This document shows positions 25,316 to 32,858 of a DNA stretch of 64,000 nucleotides, piece after piece. The translations under genes and the position numbers were made by a program. The DNA lies in NCBI GenBank assembly GCA_905211645.1, contig CAJMBK010000001.1, positions 62,001 to 126,000 of the forward strand. The letters are read 5' to 3'. Every line of letters begins with the position of its first letter. Position 1 is the stretch's first letter. The DNA comes from an uncultured Caryophanales bacterium (GTDB lineage: Bacteria; Bacillota_I; Bacilli_A; RFN20; CAG-288). The notes under the pieces were generated by a model, which saw nothing but the letters and a program-made list of their open reading frames with translations, made no database searches and was not told where the DNA came from.

Positions 25316-26590
25316 TTATTTGATGACAGTGCAACCCATATATTTAACTAATGCTTCTGGGACTGTGATGGAACCATCAGCGTTTTGATAGTTTTCAATG
25401 ATTGCTGCAACTGTTCTACCGATGGCAAGACCGGAACCGTTTAATGTGTGAACAAGTTCAGGTTTGCTATCTTTAGTACGTTTGAATCTGATTTGCATTC
25501 TTCTTGCTTGATAATCCAAGAAATTGGAGCAGGAAGAAATTTCTTTGTAGTCGTTGTAACTTGGTAACCAAACTTCTAAATCGTATGTCTTAGCTGAGGA
25601 GAAACCAACGTCACCAGTTGATAAAGTAACAACACGGTATGGAAGATTTAAACCTTGCAAAACCAATTCAGCTTCATGAGTCAAGCTTTCAAGTTCATCC
25701 CAGGAATTTTCTGGTAAGCAGAATTTAACGAGTTCGACCTTTTGGAATTGGTGCAAACGGATGATACCTTTTGTATCTTTACCTGCAGAACCTGCTTCAC
25801 CTCTGAAACAAGATGAATATGCAGCAAAGTATTTAGGAAGATCACTTGCTTGTAAAATTTCACCACGATAGTAGTTGGTAACTGGAATTTCTGCGGTGGA
25901 AATCATCCATAAATCATCTTTTTCAATGTGGTATGCATCTTGAGCAAATTTAGGAAGTTGACCTGTACCATACATTGAATCAGAATTAACCATGTATGGA
26001 GGCAAAACTTCAGTGTAGCCATTTGCAGTATGCAAGTCTAACATGAAACTTGCAACTGCTCTTTCCAAACGTGCAAAAGCACCTTTGTAGAAGACAAATC
26101 TTTGACCAGCAACTTTAACGCCTCTTTCGAAGTCGAATAAACCTAATTTTTCACCTAATTCCCAGTGAGATTTAGGGGCAAAGTCAAATTTTGTTGGTTC
26201 ACCCCATTTTCTTTCGACTCTGTTGAAGGAATCATCTTTACCTAAAGGTAAGGATTTATCAGGTAAATTAGGTGTCTTAAGTAAGATTTCTCTAATCTTT
26301 TGTTCAATTTCATTCAATTCGGTATCGATAGCAGCAACTCTGTCTTTGTTAGCAGTAACTTGAGCCATTAATTCTGTTGCTTTAGCTTCGTCTTTATTTT
26401 TCTTAGCAACTCCGATTTCTTTACTTAAAACGTTTCTCTTATTCTTTAAATCGTCACCTTCTTTAATCAAATCTCTTCTGATTTTATCCAAAGCAGGAAT
26501 CTCTTTTAAATATGAAAAATCACCATTACGAGTGTTTAATCTTTCAATTACTTCATCTGTGTGTTCAATGATATATTTAATATCTAACAT
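25316..26590 (-). CDS. serS: Seryl-tRNA synthetase
   Basis: Charges tRNA-Ser. The N-terminal coiled-coil arm spans about residues 30-105; class II motifs follow: motif 2 with FRGEAGSAGKDTKGIIRLHQFQKVE near 260-285 and motif 3 with NGSGLAIGRTVAAIIEN near 385-400. 424 aa is normal. AAGGAG precedes ATG 26590. The upstream gap to ung is only 63 bp, with no room for a T-box. Confidence 0.98.
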   Translation of the reverse strand: MLDIKYIIEHTDEVIERLNTRNGDFSYLKEIPALDKIRRDLIKEGDDLKNKRNVLSKEIGVAKKNKDEAKATELMAQVTANKDRVAAIDTELNEIEQKIREILLKTPNLPDKSLPLGKDDSFNRVERKWGEPTKFDFAPKSHWELGEKLGLFDFERGVKVAGQRFVFYKGAFARLERAVASFMLDLHTANGYTEVLPPYMVNSDSMYGTGQLPKFAQDAYHIEKDDLWMISTAEIPVTNYYRGEILQASDLPKYFAAYSSCFRGEAGSAGKDTKGIIRLHQFQKVELVKFCLPENSWDELESLTHEAELVLQGLNLPYRVVTLSTGDVGFSSAKTYDLEVWLPSYNDYKEISSCSNFLDYQARRMQIRFKRTKDSKPELVHTLNGSGLAIGRTVAAIIENYQNADGSITVPEALVKYMGCTVIK

Positions 26591-26653
26591 GTTAAAACTC
26601 CTTTAAGTCATATCAATTATAAACTTTTTATAATCGCTTGAAAATTAGAAAGA

Positions 26654-27319
26654 TTACTTGAAATAATCAATTTGTTCCATTTTTAACTCTGATAAATATT
26701 CATTAACTTGTTTGAAACAGTTTGAATGGAAAAATCCACGGTAAGCTGATAACGGAGACGGATGATTTGTTTTAACAATTCTATGGATTGGATTTGTTAT
26801 AAGTTTCTCATAGTTTTGGGCATAACTACCTAGTAACAAAAAGACAATTGGAGTATTTCTTGAGTTTAATTTTACAATTGTTTCTTCAGTGAATTTTAAC
26901 CAATAGCTGTCTTTGTAGGATAGTGGTTTACCTTTTTTAACTGTAAGGATTGTATTAATTAAAAACATTCCTTGTTTACCCCAATTAGTTAAATCGTAAG
27001 ATTGCCTTTTTATTCCATATTCAAGCTCTAACTCTTTGAAAATATTTCTTAGCGATGGAGAAATCTTATCTGTTTTGTAGCTATTTGAAAAACATAAACC
27101 ATCAGCAGAACCATCATGATATGGATCTTGACCAATAACAACAACTTTAACATCAGAAAAATCGGTTAGGTTGTATGCTTTAAATATATCTTTATATTCA
27201 GGATAAACAATTTCGTTGGTATAGTCTTTTTGAATTGATTCCATAAATGAAATAAAATCTGGATTAGTTATTGTTTTGATTAAAATCTCATCCCATTCTT
27301 TATTAAGTAAGTATTTCAT
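26654..27319 (-). CDS. ung: Uracil-DNA glycosylase
   Basis: Family 1 UDG that removes uracil from DNA. GQDPYH at 63-68 holds the water-activating Asp; GLCFS follows, and NHPSPLSAYRGFF near 190-202 holds the catalytic His. The second His of the usual HPSPLSAHRGF is Tyr here, a common tolerated change. 221 aa is normal. TAAGTAAG surrounds the start; no strong Shine-Dalgarno. Confidence 0.97.
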   Translation of the reverse strand: MKYLLNKEWDEILIKTITNPDFISFMESIQKDYTNEIVYPEYKDIFKAYNLTDFSDVKVVVIGQDPYHDGSADGLCFSNSYKTDKISPSLRNIFKELELEYGIKRQSYDLTNWGKQGMFLINTILTVKKGKPLSYKDSYWLKFTEETIVKLNSRNTPIVFLLLGSYAQNYEKLITNPIHRIVKTNHPSPLSAYRGFFHSNCFKQVNEYLSELKMEQIDYFK

Positions 27320-27502
27320 GCCTTCATTATATTATTATTTGAATCTGTCAAATTATAAACATGTAATATAATGACTTATCAAAAATAATCTCTGTGTTAT
27401 TTCGGGGATTAGTTACGATTAATAAAACTCAATCTCTCTAAGATGATTTATCAGTTTTAACTTTCTCTTAAATTCAGAGTTATTTTTGAATATAAGGAAG
27501 GT

Positions 27503-27541
27503 ATGGTTATGAAAGAACTTTTATCCTCCCTTATCTTTTGA
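27503..27541 (+). other. Short reading frame, in frame with the next gene and separated from it by a single TGA
   Basis: AAGGAAGG (27494-27501) is followed by ATG at 27503 and again at 27509. The frame codes MKELLSSLIF from 27509 and reaches TGA at 27539-27541. After four more codons in the same frame comes the ATG (27554) of the 413-aa membrane protein. Either this is a leader peptide, or the TGA is not a stop and the protein really starts here. CCTC/CCCT in this frame can pair with the GAGGG that serves the inner start. Confidence 0.5.
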
Positions 27542-27553
27542 GGGTTAAGCATC

Positions 27554-28795
27554 ATGAGAAATCCAATATTTTTAGACATATCAAAAATGAAGTTGAGCAA
27601 TGATATTGCTCAACCACTATTTTCGTATCAACTAGGTACTATTGTTGACACTGATTATTCTATTCATAAAGAGGTTTATTCGAGATCTCGATTTTCTAAT
27701 AAATTATTATTTAGCTTACCACTTATAATTAGCACTATGTTTATGTGGCTTCCAAATTGGATGTCTCCATACAGTAGTAGTGATGCTCCTATGTGGTTAG
27801 ATATTACAATTATTGTAGTAATTATATTAGGACTATTATTTTTGTTCTGCTACACCGGGAATAAAGTGTTTTTTAATAAGAGTGTCCATATTTTCGGTTT
27901 TTCAACATTAATTATGTTTTTGTCTAATGTAGAACTAATTAGTGTTTTTGGATTTGAAAACTTTTTTAATAACTTATCTACTGTTTTAGCTTTTGTAAAT
28001 GTTAATGTTATTTATCTATTTGTCTTATTAGGAATATTTCTTAAAAGTTATTATAAAACTAACACTGATTTGGTTAGTGATATTCTGTCTATTAGTTCGG
28101 TATGCATATCTGTTATTAGTGTTATTAATTTGGTTTTTACAAATCCAGTTATCAACTTTTTAGAAACCGATAATATAAATTATTTGATTCTTCCAATCTT
28201 AGCTCTTATTTTGGTTGTTTCATTTTGTTGCCTATTTAAATCTACAAAGAAGTTAATGTTTCCTGCTTTATATGGGAATGATCCTGCTTATGACATTGAG
28301 AAGAAAATGCTTGTATTAGATTCTACAGTTATATTTGTTTCTTTAGTTTGTTTAGCATCTGTATGTAATTCTAAAGAAACAATTTCATTAGTAGATAATA
28401 AAAATGTTTACTTATTATTTTTACTATTTCTAGTTCCATTTTCATTATTTGGTTTCTTGCTAGTTTTAATTAAATTCGGAACTAAAATTCCTGCAAAGTA
28501 TTTAAAGATATTATGCATTACCGTTTTGGTATTGCTACCTTTATCTTTTTTACTTTTTGATGCACTCTATAAATTTTTACCTTATCTTTTATCAGCAAAA
28601 CCTGTTGAAGATGTCAGCGATATGGCAATATCCACTTATATAACTGTTGCAAGGGCAGCTGAGTTTTTATTCTTATTTTTAACTCAAATTCTATTTAAGG
28701 ATGCTTTGCTTCTTGAAAAGAAAGATAGACGTATCATTAATGGAATTAGAACTTTATTCCAGGTTTCACACGTCGTATTTTTATTGGCAGTTTAA
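27554..28795 (+). CDS. Polytopic membrane protein of unknown function (413 aa)
   Basis: About ten hydrophobic helices separated by short polar loops, beginning after a ~45-residue polar N-terminus; the helices are rich in Leu, Ile, Val and Phe. I recognise no family motif. The inner ATG 27554 has GAGGG nine bases upstream, but the better Shine-Dalgarno belongs to the in-frame start at 27509, upstream of a TGA. Codon choice (many TTA, ATA, TTT, TAT) looks more AT-rich than in neighbouring housekeeping genes, and a broken ABC ATPase follows, so this may be an acquired or decaying transport/resistance locus. That last point is inference. Confidence 0.65.
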   Translation: MRNPIFLDISKMKLSNDIAQPLFSYQLGTIVDTDYSIHKEVYSRSRFSNKLLFSLPLIISTMFMWLPNWMSPYSSSDAPMWLDITIIVVIILGLLFLFCYTGNKVFFNKSVHIFGFSTLIMFLSNVELISVFGFENFFNNLSTVLAFVNVNVIYLFVLLGIFLKSYYKTNTDLVSDILSISSVCISVISVINLVFTNPVINFLETDNINYLILPILALILVVSFCCLFKSTKKLMFPALYGNDPAYDIEKKMLVLDSTVIFVSLVCLASVCNSKETISLVDNKNVYLLFLLFLVPFSLFGFLLVLIKFGTKIPAKYLKILCITVLVLLPLSFLLFDALYKFLPYLLSAKPVEDVSDMAISTYITVARAAEFLFLFLTQILFKDALLLEKKDRRIINGIRTLFQVSHVVFLLAV

Positions 28796-28811
28796 AAAGA
28801 GGTATATAATG

Positions 28812-28931
28812 TATCAAATAATCTCTGAATAATGCTGTTTTAGTTTAGAGATTTACGTTTAAAAGCTTGATTTAATCCTTCTTGGATAAATTTTAATTTA
28901 AAGCGTTTTTCTGTATTTGGAGATTATTTCA
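28812..28931. repeat. Imperfect inverted repeat flanking the remnant region
   Basis: TCAAATAATCTC at 28813-28824 is matched in inverted orientation by GAGATTATTTCA at 28919-28930 (one mismatch). A related direct copy, AATAATCTCTG, lies at about 27386-27396, before the 413-aa gene. They bracket a stretch without genes and may be traces of rearrangement. Short, so possibly chance. Confidence 0.3.
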
Positions 28932-28936
28932 AATAG

Positions 28937-29359
28937 AGGAATTATGCTTATGATTGTGTTGTTATACAATGGTCTCTTTCTATTATTTCTAACCATAACG
29001 TGTTTTTTGGTAATGGTAGAAAATGTGATCAAAACTATTGCGTCCCAATTAAAGACGATGAAGTTATTAAATTGACACATTTGACAGAGTTAGTTGAAAA
29101 ACAAGAACACGGTCTTGATGAGATGATTTTAGATAACGGTGCTAACTTCTCCGGAGGTGAAAAGCAACGTATCAATTTAGCAAGAGCTCTTATTAGAAAT
29201 CCTAATGTTCTCTTCCTTGATGAATCATTCTCTGCACTTGATATTGATACAGAAAATGCAATTAGAAGTGAACTTTTCAAGAAGGATATTACAATCTTAG
29301 AAATTTCTCATAGAGAAAATATCAATTATCATTACGATAATAAGATTGTTTTAGATTAG
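28937..29359 (+). pseudogene. Remnant of an ABC transporter ATP-binding domain
   Basis: The frame from GTG 29000 ends with a good C-terminal half of an ABC ATPase: DDEVIKL, signature NFSGGEKQRINLARAL, Walker B NVLFLDESFSALD, and the H-loop EISHRE. Walker A, the Q-loop and any membrane domain are missing. The in-frame sequence upstream (open back to 28937) does not look like an ABC domain. Signature and Walker B style is that of exporter ATPases. Without Walker A it cannot bind ATP normally, so it is most simply a truncated gene; it keeps a downstream terminator. Confidence 0.75.
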
Positions 29360-29366
29360 TGTTTAT

Positions 29367-29411
29367 AGCGGCAGTATTTGGTAGATTTAACTAAGTACTG
29401 CCGCTTTTTCT
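29367..29411 (+). terminator. Terminator after the ABC remnant
   Basis: AGCGGCAGTA (29367-29376) pairs perfectly in its outer bases with TACTGCCGCT (29396-29405), followed by TTTTTCT. Confidence 0.85.
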
Positions 29412-29496
29412 GTCCGTAAAATTAGCTGGCTGCACTTTTCCTTTTAATGTATAGGGATCTTTCATCGAACAAAATTTACAAAATCACAATAACCTA

Positions 29497-29560
29497 TTGA
29501 ATTTCAATTTTATATTTGATATTCTTTTTAAGCACGAACCTTAAAGTTCGTTCTGTTTTT
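29497..29560 (+). promoter_or_regulatory. Promoter and leader hairpin of the rpsL-rpsG-fusA operon
   Basis: TTGAAT (29497-29502), a 17-bp spacer and TATTCT (29520-29525) form the promoter. Just after the expected start point, ACGAAC (29534-29539) pairs with GTTCGT (29546-29551), followed by TCTGTTTTT, a terminator-like hairpin at the very front of the transcript. This suggests attenuation of the operon. No S7/S12-type binding site could be recognised by eye. Confidence 0.55.
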
Positions 29561-29619
29561 ATGGAATATGAATTGAACGCCCGGTTCCGTGGAAAAAGCA
29601 TATATGGAGGAAATAATTG

Positions 29620-30045
29620 ATGCCTACTATTAATCAATTGGTCCGTCAAGAAAGACGTTCAAACGTAGAAAAAAGTAAATCTCCTGCATTAGGTAAAAGA
29701 TGGGATTCTTTAAATAAGAAGATGAAGAATATCCCTTCACCACAAAAGAGAGGTGTTTGTACCCGTGTCGGTACCATGACCCCTAAGAAACCTAACTCTG
29801 CTTTACGTAAATACGCTCGTGTACGTTTATCTAACGGATATGAAGTCACCGCATACATCGGCGGTATCGATCACAACTTACAAGAACACAAAGTTGTTTT
29901 GATCAGAGGTGGAAGAGTTCGTGACCTTCCTGGTGTTCGTTATCACATCATTCGTGGTGGTTTAGAATGTTTCGGTGTTAAAGGCCGTAAACAAGGACGT
30001 AGCTTATACGGTACAAAACGTAATGGCGAAATCCAGAATAAGTAA
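29620..30045 (+). CDS. rpsL: Ribosomal protein S12
   Basis: Decoding-centre protein of the 30S subunit. TINQLVRQER at the start, KKPNSALRKYARVRLSNG (with the Lys of the streptomycin site) and GVRYHIIRGG are canonical. 141 aa from ATG 29620, which has GGAGG upstream; a TTG three bases earlier would add one Met. First gene of the str operon. Confidence 0.98.
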   Translation: MPTINQLVRQERRSNVEKSKSPALGKRWDSLNKKMKNIPSPQKRGVCTRVGTMTPKKPNSALRKYARVRLSNGYEVTAYIGGIDHNLQEHKVVLIRGGRVRDLPGVRYHIIRGGLECFGVKGRKQGRSLYGTKRNGEIQNK

Positions 30046-30064
30046 TTTAGGAGGATAAGTAAGT

Positions 30065-30538
30065 ATGCCAAGAAAAAATGGTAGCGTTAAAAAACGTGAT
30101 GTTTTACCAGATCCAATTTATAATTCTAAATTAGTTACTCGTTTAATTAATAAGATTATGAAGGGTGGTAAGAAAGGCACTGCTCAGACTATTCTCTACG
30201 GTGCTTTTAAGAAGATTGAAGCAAAAACCAACCAATCTGCAATGGATGTTTTCAATTTAGCATTGGAACACATCATGCCTGAAGTCGAATTGAAGGCAAA
30301 ACGTTTAGGTGCATCCAACGTTCAAGTTCCTACTGAAGTTTCTAGAGATAGACAAGTCACATTAGGTCTTCGTTGGTTAGTTAACTATGCACGTTTAAGA
30401 CATGAAAAGTCTATGGAAGACAAATTAGCAGGTGAAATCATCGATGCTGCAAATGGTACCGGTGGCGCTGTTAAGAAGAGAGAAGATACATACAGAAGTG
30501 CTGAAGCTAACAAAGCATTTGCACACAACCGTTTCTAA
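30065..30538 (+). CDS. rpsG: Ribosomal protein S7
   Basis: Primary 16S-rRNA-binding protein of the 30S head. PRKNGSVKKRDVLPDPIYNSKLVTRLINKIM at the N-terminus and VPTEVSRDRQVTLGLRWLV are family marks; 157 aa is normal. GGAGG at about 30050 and a short gap from rpsL; fusA follows at 15 bp. Confidence 0.98.
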   Translation: MPRKNGSVKKRDVLPDPIYNSKLVTRLINKIMKGGKKGTAQTILYGAFKKIEAKTNQSAMDVFNLALEHIMPEVELKAKRLGASNVQVPTEVSRDRQVTLGLRWLVNYARLRHEKSMEDKLAGEIIDAANGTGGAVKKREDTYRSAEANKAFAHNRF

Positions 30539-30553
30539 AATAAGGAGTGAAAT

Positions 30554-32677
30554 ATGGCAGATATTAATGAAGAACTTGTCAAATATGAAGCTGTCCCAAT
30601 CCAACGTGTAAGAAACATTGGTATTATGGCTCATATCGATGCAGGTAAAACTACAACTACTGAACGTATTTTATTCTACACAGGTAAAACCCATAAGATC
30701 GGTGAAGTCCACGATGGTGCTGCTACCATGGACTTCGATAAGCAAGAGCAAGAACGTGGTATTACCATTCACTCTGCTGCTACAACATGTTTATGGAACA
30801 AAGATAATCAAGTCTACAGATTTAACATTATCGACACTCCCGGACACGTTGACTTCACAGCTGAAGTTGAACGTTCTTTAAGAGTTCTTGACGGTGCTGT
30901 CACAGTTTTGGACGGTAAAAACGGTGTTGAACCTCAAACTGAAACAGTTTGGAGACAAGCTACTAAGTATGGTGTTCCTAGAATCGTTTTCGTCAATAAA
31001 CTTGACGCAATCGGTGCTGACTTTGAAATGTCAGTTAGAACAATCAAAGAAAAATTAGGCGCAAAGGGATATGCTATTCAATATCCTATCGGTGCTGAAA
31101 AGGATTTAGCTGGTGTTATCGACTTAGTCGAAATGAAGGCTTGGGAATTTAATCCTGAACTCGATCCTAGATCCAAAGCTCCTAAGTATGCTCCTAAGAA
31201 GACAGAGATCCCTGAAGAATACAGAGCAAAAGCTGAAGAATTCAGAGGAATCTTATTAGAAGCAATCGCTGAATACGATGATGAAATCTTCGAAATGTTA
31301 CTCGAAGGTCAAGAACCTAGCATCGAACAAATTAAGAAGACCATCAGAAAAGCAACAATCGGTGGTGATTTCTTCCCTGTTTGCTGCGGTTCCGCATACA
31401 AACACTGCGGTGTCCAAACTTTATTGGACGCAGTTGTTGACTACTTACCATCTCCTGTTGACATCCCAACAATCGTTGGTCATGACCCAGAAGGTAAAGA
31501 GGTCGAATGCCCTACAGATCCTAAGGCTCCATTCGTCGGTTTAGCTTTCAAGATTTCAACAGACCAATTCGGTAAGTTAACCTACTTCCGTGTTTACTCC
31601 GGTACATTGAAGACAGGTTCCTACGTTTTAAATACTACTAAGGGTACCAAGGAACGTATTTCCCGTTTAGTTTTGATGAATGCTAACTCCAGACAAGATG
31701 TCGCAGAAGTCAAAGCTGGTGAAATCGCTGCTATCGTCGGTTTGAAGAATACTACAACTGGTGACACATTATGTGATGAAGAACACCCAGTTACATTGGA
31801 ATCCATCCAATTCTCCGAACCTGTTATCTCTGAAGCTATCGAACCTCAAAGCAAGAACGATCAAGATAAGATGACCGCTGCTTTACTCAAGCTTCAAGAA
31901 GAAGACCCTACATTCCACTTCTACACCAACCAAGAAACTGGTCAATCCATCATCGCTGGTGTTGGTGAATTACAACTCGATGTTTATGTCACTCGTTTGA
32001 AAGATGAGTTCAACGTCAACGTTAAAGTTGGTGCTCCTCAAGTTGCTTACAGAGAAACCATCAAGTCTGTTGGTGAATGTGAAGGTAAATACATCAAGCA
32101 ATCCGGTGGTCACGGTCAATATGGTCACTGCTGCTTCAAGTTTGAACCTAACCCTGGTAAAGGTTTCGAAACTGTTGATGCAATCACTGGTGGTGCAATC
32201 CCTAGAGAATTCATCAAGCCATGTTTCGAAGGTTTAAGAGAAGCATTAGATCGTGGTTTGATTGCAAATTATCCTGCAATCGACATTAAAGCAACACTTT
32301 ACTACGGTTCATATCACGATGTCGACTCTTCCGAAGCTGCTTACAAGTTAGCTGCTGGCTTAGCTTTCAAAGAAGCTGCTAAGAAGTGTAATCCTGTCAT
32401 CCTTGAACCTATCGTCAAGTGTGAAATTACAACCCCAGAACAATACTTAGGTAACGTTATGGGTGATATCTCTTCAAGAAGAGGTCAAATTGAAAATACT
32501 GAAACAAAGGGTAATGCTAACATCATCACCGCTTTCGTTCCACTCGCAAACATGTTCGGTTACATCTCCGACTTAAGAGCTTTAACTCAAGGTCGTGGTA
32601 TCTACGTCATGGAATTTGACCACTATCAAGAAGTTCCTAAAGCTATTCAAGACGAAATCGTCAAGAGTAGAAACTAA
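30554..32677 (+). CDS. fusA: Elongation factor G
   Basis: GTPase driving ribosomal translocation. G1 AHIDAGKTTTTER, G3 DTPGHVDF with the catalytic His, G4 NKLD and the usual five-domain length (707 aa). Switch I RGITIHSAATT is intact. It ends the str operon here; tuf is not adjacent but lies 2.5 kb away after a divergent EF-G paralogue. Confidence 0.98.
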   Translation: MADINEELVKYEAVPIQRVRNIGIMAHIDAGKTTTTERILFYTGKTHKIGEVHDGAATMDFDKQEQERGITIHSAATTCLWNKDNQVYRFNIIDTPGHVDFTAEVERSLRVLDGAVTVLDGKNGVEPQTETVWRQATKYGVPRIVFVNKLDAIGADFEMSVRTIKEKLGAKGYAIQYPIGAEKDLAGVIDLVEMKAWEFNPELDPRSKAPKYAPKKTEIPEEYRAKAEEFRGILLEAIAEYDDEIFEMLLEGQEPSIEQIKKTIRKATIGGDFFPVCCGSAYKHCGVQTLLDAVVDYLPSPVDIPTIVGHDPEGKEVECPTDPKAPFVGLAFKISTDQFGKLTYFRVYSGTLKTGSYVLNTTKGTKERISRLVLMNANSRQDVAEVKAGEIAAIVGLKNTTTGDTLCDEEHPVTLESIQFSEPVISEAIEPQSKNDQDKMTAALLKLQEEDPTFHFYTNQETGQSIIAGVGELQLDVYVTRLKDEFNVNVKVGAPQVAYRETIKSVGECEGKYIKQSGGHGQYGHCCFKFEPNPGKGFETVDAITGGAIPREFIKPCFEGLREALDRGLIANYPAIDIKATLYYGSYHDVDSSEAAYKLAAGLAFKEAAKKCNPVILEPIVKCEITTPEQYLGNVMGDISSRRGQIENTETKGNANIITAFVPLANMFGYISDLRALTQGRGIYVMEFDHYQEVPKAIQDEIVKSRN

Positions 32678-32712
32678 TCCAATTGATTAATAGTAAGTAC
32701 TGAAAATATAGA

Positions 32713-32741
32713 AGCTCGCCTTTAGTTGGTGGGCTTTTTCT
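32713..32741 (+). terminator. Terminator of the str operon
   Basis: AGCTCGCC (32713-32720) pairs with GGTGGGCT (32728-32735, with G-U pairs), followed by TTTTTCTT. Confidence 0.8.
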
Positions 32742-32776
32742 TGTGTAAAAAATTAATTGGCATTGAAAAACACATT

Positions 32777-32820
32777 TAAAAAGTGATACCTAGAAAAGTA
32801 TATTCTAAAGTATCACTATT
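32777..32820 (-). terminator. Terminator of the EF-G paralogue
   Basis: AGTGATAC (32782-32789) pairs perfectly with GTATCACT (32810-32817), extended inside by AGAA/TTCT. On the minus strand a T-run follows. Confidence 0.75.
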
Positions 32821-32858
32821 TAATAGATACAACTTTTAAAACTACTTATAAATTTTTA

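Noticed and set aside
26591..26653. T-box leader for serS.
   Set aside because: The gap to ung is 63 bp, far too short for a T-box, and no T-box core is seen.
29561..29620. A 19-codon upstream frame ending TGATG at rpsL.
   Set aside because: It has no ribosome-binding site, begins in the T-run of a hairpin, and uses TGA, which ends no other gene here; probably chance.
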